Part shown: piece after piece, positions 32,165 through 44,330 of the stretch
How positions within the stretch are numbered: position 1 is the stretch's first letter
Layout of the letters: each line of letters starts with the position of its first letter
Assembly (NCBI RefSeq): GCF_010389155.1
Contig: NC_057769.1
Location: 20,398,735-20,462,734 of the forward strand
Source of the DNA: Erigeron canadensis
Lineage: Eukaryota; Streptophyta; Magnoliopsida; Asterales; Asteraceae
Reading direction: 5' to 3'
Length of the DNA: 64,000 bases
Notes under the pieces: generated by a model
Databases searched by the model: none
The model's input: only the letters and a program-made list of their open reading frames with translations
What the model was told of the DNA's origin: nothing
Translations under genes and position numbers: made by a program

Positions 32165-33790
32165 TAGGGAAAAGTTATTTTGAAAACCCTTTAAAAAGCA
32201 AGAACTTTTAAGAACCTTTTTTAAAAAGATATAATAGTAAATTTGTTATTTCATTATAATTAATAGTATTTATGAGTAGTTACGTATTTGAAAAATTCCA
32301 TAATTATAGGAGTGTTTGAATTTCTTAATCCACTCAGTTACATTCATCTTTTTAACCAACGTACAAATATTTTTTTTAATTCGACGTGATCTTCATTTTT
32401 TTTGGAAGGATTACATATATGAATTTTTTACATTTGTCAAACTTCATTTATAAATATCAAAATTTTCTAATAATACACATATGAACAACTTAAATATATA
32501 CTTCTAACATAAATTTATAAAAAAATCTTTTTTCCACATTAAAAGTTAATAATAAATTAAAAGATGTATATTCACATGGAGGATCCACATATGTAAAAAA
32601 AAAAAACTATATGAATTATGATAAACACATATAATACATGCACATGTGATCATCAATTATCACATGTGATCATAACTATTCCTATGAAACATTTTTTTTA
32701 CAAAATACTTGCATACATGTGCTCTATTTGTATAAGATTAGTTTTGATAAACACATATATTACATGCACATGTGATAATCAACTATCACATGTGACATTT
32801 GTTACAAAATACTTGCATACATGTGTTTCATTTGCATATTTATGCTCATAGCACTCTTCATGCATATGTGATCGCCAGCTATATCTCATTAAATATTCAT
32901 CTACAAAATACTTGCATAAATATGCCCATACACTATACATGAACATATAATCACATTTGCATACATGTGATACCGATAAATAAACATGAATGAACATAAT
33001 ATTTTTAAAAGAAAGCATCATAATCATAATACCTAATAAAACAAAAATTAAACAAAAATAACAAACATGTATTAGTTAAGGAAACTTTTAGAAATAAATT
33101 ATTTATTAAACAGAAACAACGTCAAAGAAAAAAACCAAATTAATTTATGAAATAGAAATTAAAAATCGAATTTAGTAAAACATAGAAAAGTTGTCGACTT
33201 CTGAGTAAGGGATGATTCACCTAGCACTGGTTACGTCCTTCTTTCAAACATAGTCTAATTGAACACTATGAAAATATTTCATTCGGCAAGAGATTTAATA
33301 GAAACTGGCATCCTTTGGCAGTTCCATATATACAAACTTGTTAATCGAAAAGCGGACTATTGGTCCAAATCTTTATACGCCCCTTTTCTTAGTTTTACAG
33401 TCGATCAAGAAAAATTCTCAAACAAAACCAAATCAATATTATTATATTAACAATTTTTTTTGGATTTTGTTTTGAATAATAATTTTTTTGTTTTCAGAGA
33501 GATTGGTATGAAGATTGTATCTAGTAGGCAACACGATAATCAAGGCTTTTTATGTAAGAAAATGTCATCGAGTCGGTTATGTATTTGAGACTTTTTATTG
33601 AAATCCATTTACCAATTTTACCCTTTATACCACAGATCTCACATTCCGTTCCTTTTCATTTCCATTTATTTACAAGTATACCATTTTAGTTATCAGCCTT
33701 TGATTTAAATCATCTAATGGTTATAATTAATTCAAAAGGTTCTTAAAAGTTCTTGCTTTTTTTTAGGTTCTCAATATAACTTTTCACTAT
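32165..33790. mobile_element. Unclassified DNA element with ~55 bp terminal inverted repeats
   Basis: The left end GGGAAAAGTTATTTTGAAAAC and right end (inverse) GTGAAAAGTTATATTGAGAAC match, as do the following 'agcaagaacttttaagaacc' bases. TATATA flanks both ends, consistent with a TA target. No transposase is visible. The interior is AT-rich and includes tandem repeats at 32,616-32,940. A short plus-strand frame at 33,259-33,450 is not convincing. Confidence 0.6.
32616..32940. repeat. Tandem ~130 bp repeats with CACATGTGAT palindromes
   Basis: The block 'gataaacacatat.a.tacatgcacatgtgat' through 'aaaatacttgcatacatgtg' occurs twice in tandem, then a partial third copy. CACATGTG palindromes are repeated in it. 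Confidence 0.8.
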
Positions 33791-33809
33791 ATATATATAT
33801 ATACACATA

Positions 33810-34457
33810 CTAGCATGGTACCCGCGCGTTACAGCGGATACAATTGACACCAAAAAATATTCCCTATGTACACCAACTAAATCTCTACGGGTGTCTCAAG
33901 AAATGAGTTAATCTCCTACCAAATCGACACAATTATATAACCCAAAAACATACTTGGTTACAATATTCAGTAGTAGATTAGTACCATCAATATATACATA
34001 TATATGCTACATGTAACCAAAAGATACAAAGTTCCAACATTTGCCACAAATTCAATAGGCATGTGCAATGTAATGTACCCAGTGTCTGTATATGCTACAT
34101 GTAATAAACCAAAAGGATAGGCCAACATTGAACAAATGTCCTTGCACTTGTCTAATGAGAATGATTTTCGACAACTATGAATGGAGTCAAGATTCAGCCA
34201 CTTTAGTCAAGAAACTAACGATGAAGCTTAAAGAAATCATTACATTCAACTCTACATCTACAATGGGGTCTACATCTACAATGGGGTCTGAAGTAAAGTT
34301 CGATATTCAAGCTCACCATCCTGGATCCATCTCTTATCCAAAAAAATATACAAAAGACAAATCAATCAAAGTTTTAGAGTATATCATTTCAATTAAGATT
34401 AGTAGATCGCTACCAACTTATACTTGCCTCTAATATTTTTACAAAAAGCCACATTGT
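33810..34457 (-). mobile_element. Helitron 3' end and adjoining sequence
   Basis: On the minus strand GTATCCGCTGTAACGCGCGGG leads to TACCATGCTAG, tip at 33,810, followed by T. The rest to 34,457 has a plus-strand frame (34,092-34,433) with a duplicated TSTMGS unit that I do not recognise; it may be captured sequence. A copia element is inserted at 34,458. Confidence 0.5.
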
Positions 34458-35261
34458 TGTTGGAATATGATCACATAAAATGAACGTATGTCCGAAAAGT
34501 ATTTAAGCCTACGGGGTCACACCTCAACGTGAATGTAATTATAAATTAATTAATATATTAAATGTAATTTATTAATTAACTTGATCACGAAATAATTAAT
34601 TTAAATAAGTTAAAGGATTAATTGTATTTAAATTAATTAGTAGGAGGATTAAATGGGAAATTAGGAAATTAGTGTTGGACTCTAATTCCCTAAACATAGG
34701 GGCCAAAAATTACAAGGCTTTTTGGCCTTGAGATTACTTGGTCACCAAGATTAAAAACCCTAATTATTCCCTATATATAGAGGGCTTAATTCAAAAGGTT
34801 TAGATATCAATTCAATCAAGACAATTAGATTTGTAAAACCCTAATAATCCTTCTCTCTTTTCCCTTCGGTCGAACCGAACCAAAAGTCCCAAAAGGGATT
34901 TTCGTTTTGTGTCTTTCGTATAAATCACATGTAGTCTTCATATAATTAATGCTAAGCATTAATTGTGTTGTTGCTTTGTTTGTCAACAACAACAACTATA
35001 TATTGGTTTTCGATTACAAGGATTTTGAATTAAGGGAGATACACAACGGGTTTGTGAGTTCGTGATCAAGTACTAACATACATACGTTTCAACGTTGAGT
35101 GTGCAATCGTAGAGAGGTTAATTTAAACCTTGTTCTTGTTTTCAATTTCTCCATTATAAGGTACATATTCTATACCTTGGTTAATTAATTAAACTGCATA
35201 GATCTTGTCTTTCGTTGTGTGCTTTGTGATTTGTTGTGATAAATAGTTATATAACCCAACA
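34458..35261 (+). repeat. Copia 5' LTR
   Basis: 804 bp. TGTTGGAATATGATCAC start, TATA-like CTATATATAGAGG near 34,770, end CCCAACA. About 95% identical by eye to the 3' copy over the aligned parts, with a short insertion near 34,482. Confidence 0.92.
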
Positions 35262-35276
35262 GTGGTATCACGAGCC
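35262..35276 (+). other. Copia primer binding site
   Basis: GTGGTATCACGAGCC, the initiator-Met complement with one extra base relative to TGGTATCAGAGCC. Confidence 0.75.
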
Positions 35277-35991
35277 TACTATGTATGTTTTTTGATTACC
35301 AAAAGATCAAAACTTGAAGGGGGGTTAGGGTTCTTGATTATTGAATTTTTCGGCTATATATATATGTATATATTTAATTTGATTTTGTAATTTAATTACA
35401 TTATTTAAATATGAAAAAAGTTTTATTTAATATATATATATATATGGTTCGAGATTTTCCAGAAAATAAAAAAAAAAGTTTTTTTTAGGGTTCCTAATCC
35501 AAGTTTTGATTAAATTACATGTTTATGTGATAAATTGTATGTAATTATGTGTTGTACCTTTAATTTTAATTGTTAAAAAGAAGTAAAAATCATGAATTTT
35601 TCATGCAAATCATTCATGATTCTTACTTAGATATATTGATATGAAATCTTGATCATTAGGGTTAATTATGCTAGATAATTGTATAATTAATTGTGTGACA
35701 ATGTGAATTTTTCGTATAAACTTTCTGTTTTGTGACAGTTTACTAAAAAATTCATATCTTTTAATCTGTAATGAGTTAGAAGTCGTGCTTTTAAATGTAG
35801 ATGCTCAACACATAGGGCTAAAACTTTTTAGTTCTGGTCGAAATCTGAATCGGACCAGAAACAGGTCTAAACAGGTCGTGAAGCTACTGGAATTTCCAGA
35901 AAGCAAACTATGTGATTATATGATAATTGTTTGTGATGTTGATGTGCGAAATCTAGCTTTAAATTTATAAACACGATTTACCGAAAATACT

Positions 35992-37432
35992 GATTACTAC
36001 ACACTCACAGGCAGTGTACCTGAGCGCATGCAGTTTAGTGAAAACTGGTAAGCCGAGATCGTTCGCAAGGACTTAAATAAGCAATTGTAAACATTAAATG
36101 ATTCAAGTAAAATATGGGGGGAGGGGGGGGTTGTTTGTGGCTGAATTGCCACGTTGCAAGCAGTTAGTTTGAAAAGTTAGTAATCCCAAAGGATTAATCG
36201 AAAGAGAAGTTTGTTGTTGAAAACAAGAATTTAAAGGTCACCCATCTTGATTTCGCTTGACAGAATGTTAGGATTGCACCTTTGATGAAGTTCAAATTCA
36301 ATTTAGTGATTAAATGACCGCGACTCAAATTTATTGCCAACCCCGTACCCGTCAAGTTAACAACTTATTTGACTCTCTTGTATAAACTAGTTTCATTATT
36401 AAGACCGGTACCCCGAGACGCCTTTTTATAACTTCCCTAGTTAAACAATGGTTTTGGTCATTTCAGATAACAATTTTGCCTATTGATTGTACCCAACCGT
36501 CAATCCGCTAATTCTTATCAAATATTGACTACCCTCTATCGTACCCGTCATAGAGCCAATTGCTTCTAACCGAGCAAACAAAATAACTTACACCCACATC
36601 GTAGTCGTCACTAAGCAATGAATACAAATTATCCGCAATCAATAATTGAATAACAAAGAATTAATTGATTAAGTTCACGACAAAACGTTAAATCAAATCA
36701 CTTGAATTAATAAATATTGTGCAATCCCTACATAATGTCTCACTCCATCAAGATGGATGAAAAGACGATTAGCCACTCATATTAAATATGAAATAACAAA
36801 TCAAAATGAAGGAACTCATTGTTACCGAATACAAAGAATTGAACGGAAATAACGAGAATAATCCAATCGTAATATCGATCTTCAAGGATGATAAATCTGA
36901 TCAAAAGTCTCCTCCAAAGGTCTACAAAACGGCTGGAAAATATGAGATAGGGTTTTGGAATGAAAAACAAGCTATTTATATGTTTCCAAAAATCCTATGC
37001 AGAAACGTCCTTAAGCTGCGTGGCAGCTTATAAGCTGCGGCGCAACCTCTCATTGTCTGCTGTTGACTTTTTGACTTTTATTGACTTCGCCTGGGATACA
37101 ACTGGATGAGCTGCTGCGCAGCTTAGACCTTCTGTTTCACAGCTGCGGCGCAGCTCTTAAGTTGCTGCTCAACTGTACTTGATTCAGGTTTGACTTTTGT
37201 TGACTTTCACCAAACTTCATCCAAACGACCCGGTAATCATCCGTAAGCACTTATTTCACTTCAAGAATGTCGTTTTATTCAAGAATACGCTCAAGTATCT
37301 GCTATTAACCTAAAACACTAACAAATACCATAAACGCACAAATTGTATACGAAAACGACTCATTAAACATGCTAACTTAACTATATAAACCGTGGGAAAT
37401 GGGTATAAAATACGACATATCAGATGTACATG
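35992..37432. mobile_element. Unclassified 1.4 kb insert in the copia leader
   Basis: It starts TACTACACACTCACAGGC and ends AAATACGACATATCA. GAT precedes and follows it, a possible 3 bp duplication. The sequence contains four GTACCCGTCA-like words at about 36,344, 36,489, 36,541 and 36,601, a G-run at 36,115-36,130, and GC-rich palindromes at 37,012-37,170. One short plus-strand frame (36,806-37,033; 75 aa) has no recognised domain. Class unknown. Confidence 0.5.
37012..37172. repeat. GC-rich palindrome cluster, copy in the copia-leader insert
   Basis: AAGCTGC-GTG-GCAGCTT at 37,012-37,028, AGCTG-CTGCG-CAGCT near 37,109, AGCTGCG-G-CGCAGCT at 37,141-37,155, and AGTTG-CTGCT-CAACT near 37,160. 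Confidence 0.8.
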
Positions 37433-38393
37433 TTTAAGGCTTACGCAATCAAGACAACTTGATGTATGACATGAATAAACCATAGTGACATGTTTAGGTG
37501 GCCTACCATAACTCCTTGCATGCTTAATAGTTATAGTTTATAATTTTGCATATTTATTGAGATATAAATTGTGATGTAAAATTGGTTTGAGAAAAGATAA
37601 ACTTGACTAAGCAATATCGAAATAAGAGATTTTTTAATAAAATTGGAGTCCTACAACCTTGAGATACACCGGCTCACCCATTTGAACAAACTCTAAGAGA
37701 GGTATAAGCCGGAGTGCGCTAGCCTTCTAAAAGGGCGGGTTTTTAAATCGCGTTCATCGCATACCTTTGCCCTTGCGCTTCTTTGTGCGTTCAAATGGAG
37801 CTACCGAGCTCTCTTGTGTTGCTAAGACTATACAAATGATTTTATTAAATATTATATTTAGAAGATATGAATGAATCTTCGAAACATAACTTTTTGATCA
37901 CATATCAAATTGTATGACCCAATAAACTTAAGTCATTTGCCATCCAATTTGTCAAGGACACATGGGGTCGTTGTTTTACTCACTGGTACACAGTGGTGAA
38001 ATGACGATTGCATGGCAAAACCCATTCACTGGTACACAGTGGTGGTCAATTTTGCACGTTCTTAGTTGGACGACTTAAAGCGAGTTAAGCGGTGAGACCT
38101 TGACCCGTGGCAAAAGATGGGACAAAACATGACTACAAAAGATCGCTTGATGAATCGAGTGTCTTACGTAGGTCCCATACTTTCTAGGAATTGCACTTGT
38201 AATGCAATTACTGATCGTCACTTACCTTTTGAGTGCAATTATTTCTAGCAGATCAACTGATGAAATGGTTGCATGTCAATTGGATCCTAACCTTAATGAA
38301 ATTAATTGTTTATTTTATAAACATTGGGTAATTAATTTCTTAAGGATTTATTATCGAAAATACTGATTTTTGAACTTAAATCTGTTTTGTAAA

Positions 38394-39210
38394 TGGCAAC
38401 AAATCCTTCACAAAACATACACCAATCGGCTTTCAGGTCGATGCTAGAAAGAGAAAACTTTCTGAAACCAATTTCAATGACTGTTTTGTCAATAGAGAAT
38501 TGTTCTAAGAGTTGAAAAGAAAACCGATGTCATTTGAAACTCAGATACCGCTATTCCTGATGCGAATGCCACTGCTTTGCAGTTGGAAGCATAAACTACT
38601 CGGTACAATAGACATATTGAGGTTGCTTATTTGATGCTAGAAGCATGTCTCCTGAGCTTCAAAAGGGAATTCGGATTGCAAAATCCGTGTGATTTGATCA
38701 AATAACTCAAGTCTATGTACGGAAAACAAGTTGGAGTTGAATTACTTTAGCTAATTGAGTCACTCCATAACTTGAACACGAGTATGGGAAACCGGTTTAT
38801 GCTCATGTACTCAAGATGAAGATTCACTTTGAGCATTATTAAACTATGCATATCTTCTGTCAATTCTTATTGGTATAAGAGATAATTGCAGATTTGCATA
38901 GTTGGACTTCATATCAAGTTGATTGAGTATGAAGAAAACCTTTCAAGAAATCTGAGATACCTCAAGTTCTTATGATCAAGGGGGGAATGGTTTAGAAAGC
39001 AAAAGAACCGTAAAGCTAAAGGCAAGAACTTAGGTGAGAGAAAACAAAGTGTTTAGTCTCAAAACCTTAAAAGACCCTTTGGAAAAAGGAGCATACGGCT
39101 AAAGACCAGACTTGTCATCACTATGCTATAGTGAGACACTGGAAGAGGAATTGTCCTAAGTATCTAGCTGAGTTGAACAAGAAGAAGAAGCAAGTTGGTT
39201 AACCAGTTCT
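38394..39210 (+). pseudogene. Copia gag with altered zinc knuckle
   Basis: It starts MATNPSQNIHQSAFRSMLER at 38,394. The following capsid region is recognisable in patches (LMLEACLLSFKREFG; LKSMYGKQVGVEL) but has many stops. The zinc knuckle at about 39,108-39,150 reads CHHYAIVRHWKRNC, with the second cysteine replaced by tyrosine. The gene is dead. Confidence 0.8.
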
Positions 39211-39329
39211 TCAAGTATCTTTTTAACTGAATTATAAGTGTTGATGAGATTCAAATGATAATTCAATAGCAAAAGAGTTAAGTTAACTTGGACTCTATCT
39301 TTAACATGGTCATCTTGTTTAATTTTTTT

Positions 39330-39605
39330 TGTCAAGAAATGCATTTAAAGACTTCAATGTGAAGATATCTTACAAATCAAATGATGAATCATTTGATAAA
39401 TGCGTGTCTTCGGCATTATAAGTAGCAAGAAACGCATTAAAAGTCTTCAATGTGAAGAGATCTTACAAATCAAATGATGAATCGTTTGATAAATGCGTGT
39501 CTTTTGAATTACCGTTAGCAAGAAAAGCATTGAAAACTTCAACGTGAAGGGATCTTACAATCAAATGATGAATCATTTGACAAATGCATATCTTGTATTT
39601 TCGGA
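39330..39605 (+). repeat. Triplicated ~95 bp unit in the GAG-pre-integrase region
   Basis: The unit 'aagcatttaaagacttcaatgtgaag...aatgatgaatcatttgataaatgcgtgtc' is present three times in tandem, encoding repeated (N)DESFDKCVS-like peptides. Confidence 0.85.
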
Positions 39606-39639
39606 AAGATGACAAGTATATCTTTTCCGCATAAAACCG

Positions 39640-40410
39640 GAGAGGATTAAGGAACTACTTGGACTAATACATTTCGATGTATGTGGCCCTTTTAGACATA
39701 TGTCAAGGAAAAATGCTAGCTACTTCATCATTCTATGAATAATTTCAGTCGTTATGGTTATGTTTACTTGCTTAAACATAAACATGAAGTCTTTGAAACA
39801 TTCAAAGAGTTTAAAAATGAAGTTGAAAATCAACTCGGTAAAACCATCAAGATTCTTCGTTCGGATCAAGGTGGTGAATACTTAAGCCAAGAGTTTAAGG
39901 ATTATCTTAAAGCATGTGGCATTGTCCAACAGCTTACTGCTCCATATACTCCTCAGCATAATGGAGTGTCTGAAAGGAGAAATCGAACCTTGCTAGACAT
40001 GGTGAGATCAATGATGACCCGAACAACTCTCCCATTTTCGTTTTGGGATTATGCTCTAGAGACTGCTGTACGCATTCTCAATATGGTTCCAAGAAGGTTG
40101 ACAAGACACTGTACGAATTATGGCATGGTGATGTCCCTAATTTGTCTTACTTAAGAGTCTGGGGATGTGAGGCACTTGTGAAGCGCGATACGCCTGACAA
40201 ACTTAAACCCAGAACTACTAAGTGCATCTTTGTCAGATACCCTAAGGAAACGATGGGTTACGACTTCTATGATCCCGCCAAAAACATTGTTCGTGTTGCT
40301 CGATATGCTGAGTTCTTTGAAAAGAAGTTAGTTCAAGAGAACAGTGGGAGGGTTGTAGAACTTGATGAGACTCAAGAGGAAGATGTGTCACCTTCTGAAG
40401 ATACTAGCAA
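39640..40410 (+). pseudogene. Copia integrase
   Basis: The integrase core has all three acidic residues: HFD at 39,676-39,678, SDQGGEY with D at 39,864-39,866, and VSERRNRT with E at 39,972-39,974. One stop lies near 39,738 and one frame change near 40,085, after which the C-terminal ELWHG...[12 protein letters not shown]...[10 protein letters not shown] region continues. It would insert the cDNA. The break separates it from intact translation. Confidence 0.88.
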
Positions 40411-41590
40411 TCATCAACTTGGGGGGGAAAATGTTCAAAGTGATGAACCTCAAGTCGATGATAATGAAGCGATTCCACTTCGTAGGTCCGAAAGGACAAG
40501 ACGTCCTACCGAAAGACTATGTCTGATGATAGAAGAAGACGTTGTTGGAGATCTCAATGAGCCTCCGAATTTCAAAGCTGTATTATCAGATCCGGAATCT
40601 GACAAATGGCTTGAAGTTGCAAAGGTGGAAATGAAATCCATGAAAGACAATCAAGTCTGGAGCTTGGTTGATCTTCCACAAAATGCTCAAACTGTTGGGT
40701 GTAAGTGGATCTTCAAGAAGAAGACGAACATGGATGGAAATGTACACACCTATAAAGCTCGTCTTGTGGCGAAAGGTTATACTCAACGTTTCGGTGTTGA
40801 TTATGAAGAAACCTTTTCTCCAGTTGCGGACATTAGAGCTATTAGGATTCTCTTAGCCATAGCAGCGTACTATGACTTTGAGATATGGCAAATGGATGTT
40901 AAGACTGCCTTCTTAAATGGTTTCTTGGATGAAGAAGTCTATATGGATCAACCGGAAGGTTTTATTGATCCAAAACATCCCAACAAAGTATGCAAGCTTC
41001 AAAGATCCATTTATGGATTAAAGCAAGCATCAAGAAGTTGGAATAAACGGTTTCATGAAGAAATCAAAAAGTTTGGTTTTGTTCAAAATCCCGATGAGCC
41101 ATGTGTATATCGCAAAGCTAGTGGGAGTAATGTTACTTTCCTTGTCTTATATGTCGATGACATATTAATCATAGGAAAACACATTCCAATGTTGCAAGAT
41201 GTTAAATCCCATCTTGGAAAGTGTTTTGCCATGAAAGATTTAGGAGAAGCGGCATTTATTCTTGGAATCAAGATCTACCGAGATAGATTAAAGCGGTTGT
41301 TTAGATTAAGTCAAAGTGCTTATATTGATAAGGTCACTCATGCAAAGACTTAACTTATCTAGCAAGAACAGTGCTTCTACACCTAATGAGGTGGAGCGTA
41401 TGCGAAAAATCCCTTATGCTTCGGCTGTGGGATCTGTTATGTATGCGATAAGATGCACTAGACCTGATATTGCGTTCGCGCAAAATATAGTTAGCCACTA
41501 TCAGCAAAATCCTGGATAGGATCATTGAATTGCTGTAAAGAATATTCTTAAGTACATGTGTGCTACTAAAGAGTTATTCTTGGTGTATGG
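40411..41590 (+). pseudogene. Copia reverse transcriptase
   Basis: A long open frame to 41,353 carries the linker [14 protein letters not shown], then W..A...[70 protein letters not shown] and YVDD at 41,150-41,161. The catalytic motif is intact. A frame change follows near 41,320 and the region up to 41,519 (ASAVGSVMYAIRCTRPDIAF) continues in another frame. It ends where the 2.3 kb LTR is inserted at 41,591. Confidence 0.92.
41586..41590 (+). repeat. Target-site duplication TATGG (left)
   Basis: TATGG occurs at 41,586-41,590 and again at 43,930-43,934, directly flanking the inserted LTR. Confidence 0.9.
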
Positions 41591-43929
41591 TGTAATATCC
41601 TGAACTTTTTAGTTCATTTTGTTGACTTTGACTTTTAGTCAAGTTGGTCTTGCATTAAATAGATTTATAATTTAAGAAGATGACTGTTGTGAATATAATT
41701 TTTGTGTTTTATGTGTTTATTGTAGATAATTAATACGTTAATTATTATATTTGTGACATGGACAATATGTATTAATGTTAATTAAGAAGATTAATGTTGG
41801 TTATTACGTGGTTTAACTCGTGTCAGTGTTCTTATTTAGTGTGTTTGTCGTTAAAGTGGTTATTAGGAGTCGTAAGGTGTCGCCATGTGTTATAACTGTA
41901 AACTCAATAAGACGTTGACATGACGTTCAATTGGTGTTTAATGTCATTACATGTGTTTTAATATAACCGTCTAGTGTGATGTAAATATGATATAGATGCA
42001 AGACTCCTACTAACCATATATATTACATAAAAAAAATTGAAATGTCACTAATAAATCAATGTGTATATTATATGAACTACTATTAAAGTTTCAAAATCAA
42101 TGCATGTTTTGCTTTAGTAACTTACGGCCTTAGTAGCCTCAAAGAATGAATATACAAAAGAGGGTTTAATACTCCTAATGCACTCCATATTCTTTAATTC
42201 TCTAAACCTAAATAAATAGGTATCTTCCATTCATTGTTCTAGCCGCATAACAAAAGCAAATATAGAAACAAAAGAAACCATTTGGGCTGCCTCCATTCCT
42301 CCTAGCCGCAATATCTTAAGTCATTCGTTTCCTTCGTTTCCGTAAACAACAAACATCGGTAATAATAAAGATCTTATGTGTTGTATTGGGATTTGGTTCA
42401 CCAAACGTTTTGATGGGGTTTTTGGTTGTAGTCGGAAAAAAAAAGGGAAGCTTCAAACCCTTTGAGTCGTAGCCCCTAAATAGATATGCATCAAAATAAA
42501 ATAATAAATAAATTAATGGAGGGATCCAATTGTGAGGTGCCTAGCCGCTAACAAGGGAAATCAAGAGCAATCAAAAATAATACATTAAAGTTTTCTTCAA
42601 GTTTTGTAGCCGACAAAGATAAGGTTATTCGGAATATGTTCGAAGTACTGGAAAGTAGTTACTTGATTGATTTGCACTCCATTGAGGTTTGATAACTTAC
42701 TTTTGAGACATGAGGATACAATAAAATTTAGTTTTAATAATTAAACTCTTCTTTTATGTTCTTATAATTATCTCATGCATATGTTGGGTATGGGATGTAT
42801 GAGGGGGGTTTATTGGGTGTTGTTAAAGAATACTTGGGTAGAATTAAGTTTAATGTTGCATTGTTGATATATGTAGCTTGTTGATTGTGTGGATATGATA
42901 TATGTGGATTTGTATACATAGTACACTAGACATGATTTAGGTTGCCATGTCACGTGCACGTTTAAGGGCCCTAAAATATTATGTAGATATTGGTGTGATA
43001 TATTTGTAATATATCTTTTGGTGAAAGTCTCGAGCATTGGTGTAAGAGTTAAGCTTAACCCACATGACGTCTATTTAGGCGGAGTGTGCTATGGCGTCAC
43101 TTGGACCCTGATCAGGTTCTCTTGTGAATACAACCTGGTGTTTAGAGTATTTCAGGTGTCGTGGTTGACCACCTGGTGTTAACGGAATACTCATGGATTT
43201 GGTTATGCCTATCCATAATGACATACATGGACCACCGTAAGGTCTACCCTTCAAGTCGGGTGTGAGGTTCCATAATTGGCTATTTAGCCGCCTCACACAA
43301 CCTTTTTATGTAGTTTATCTTGGCATAACCTTTGGTGATTTATGTAGCTTATGTAGTTATGTGGATATCAGTGACTTTGGAGGATTGTTGGGCACATTGT
43401 AGGATTTGATAATATTTATTATGCAGTTTATGTTGCTTTGGTGTTTGTGCCTTTATGTATGCATGAGTTGATTTATTGAAGTGTTTTAATTGGCAATCAT
43501 TTTATTTATACTAACCTGTTATCTTACTCAGCTTTAATAGCTGACACTTGTTTTGTGAAAATGTGTTGTGCCCTCGGGTTAGGCAATGATCAGTGGCTTG
43601 GTAGCTTGCGTGTGAGATGGGTAGTTATTATTGGAGCTTTTGGACGTGGCTTTAGTTACCCATAGTGGCATTATTTAAGTAGACTTATATATCTAGCCGT
43701 TTTGGCCTTTATTATGTTGATTATTTTTATGGAGGTTAAATGTGGACTTCGTTTAAATTATCGTGATGATACTAGTTGGTAACACCTTTTTGGAGACATT
43801 TATATGATTTATTGATTATGTTAGGAATCAATTGAGATTTTTAAAAGTCGCTTCCGCATTTTATTAACGGTGTTATGTTAAAGCTGAATTTTTTTTTAAA
43901 TTCATATTATTATAAAGCAGGGTGTTATA
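41591..43929 (+). mobile_element. Solo LTR, 2,339 bp, inside copia RNase H
   Basis: Ends TGTAATATCC and GGGTGTTATA are degenerate forms of TGTAACACCC/GGGTGTTACA. A perfect 5 bp duplication flanks it. There is no primer binding site or internal domain, so it is a solo LTR. It is related by ordered landmarks to the remnant at 900-2,262. It interrupts the RNase H codons, which resume in frame (VYG|RDPD) after removal. Confidence 0.9.
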
Positions 43930-43934
43930 TATGG

Positions 43935-44330
43935 AAGAGATCCTGATCCAGAATTCAAAGTGAATAGATACTGTGATGTTGGATTTTAGACTGATAAATG
44001 TGATTCAAAATATCAGTCGGGATACGTCTTTATTATTTAAATGAAGGCACGGTGGAATGCTATGAGCTAAAAACCACAGTTGTCGTACCTACAACAGAGT
44101 CTGAGTACATTGCCGCCTCAGAAGCTGCAATGGAAGCAGTCTGGATAAGGAAGTTCACTAGCGGGCTTGACGTGATCCCCTCGAGTGACTTACCCAATGA
44201 TATGTACTGTGATAATACTGGTGCATTAATCATTGCCAACGAACCCGAAGTTCAGAAAGGTGCCAGACATTATTACTCAAAGTTCACACAGATTTTAACT
44301 TAGCTGATCCTTTCACAAAAGCTTTGTCTA
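43935..44330 (+). pseudogene. Copia RNase H
   Basis: The sequence encodes the RDPDPEFKVNRYCDVGF start with a stop, QSGYVFI, and then the open frame 44,052-44,303 with TTESEYIAASEAAMEAVWIRKF and DNTGALIIANEP, the copia RNase H C-terminal half. It is the continuation of the RT gene across the solo LTR. Confidence 0.85.

Noticed and set aside
33259..33450. Possible RNase H-like fragment in the TIR element
   Set aside because: The few suggestive residues (KLVNRKAD) are not enough to name a domain.
36806..37033. 75-residue frame in the 1.4 kb insert as a gene
   Set aside because: Short, no recognised domain and no regulatory context; kept only as a note in that entry.
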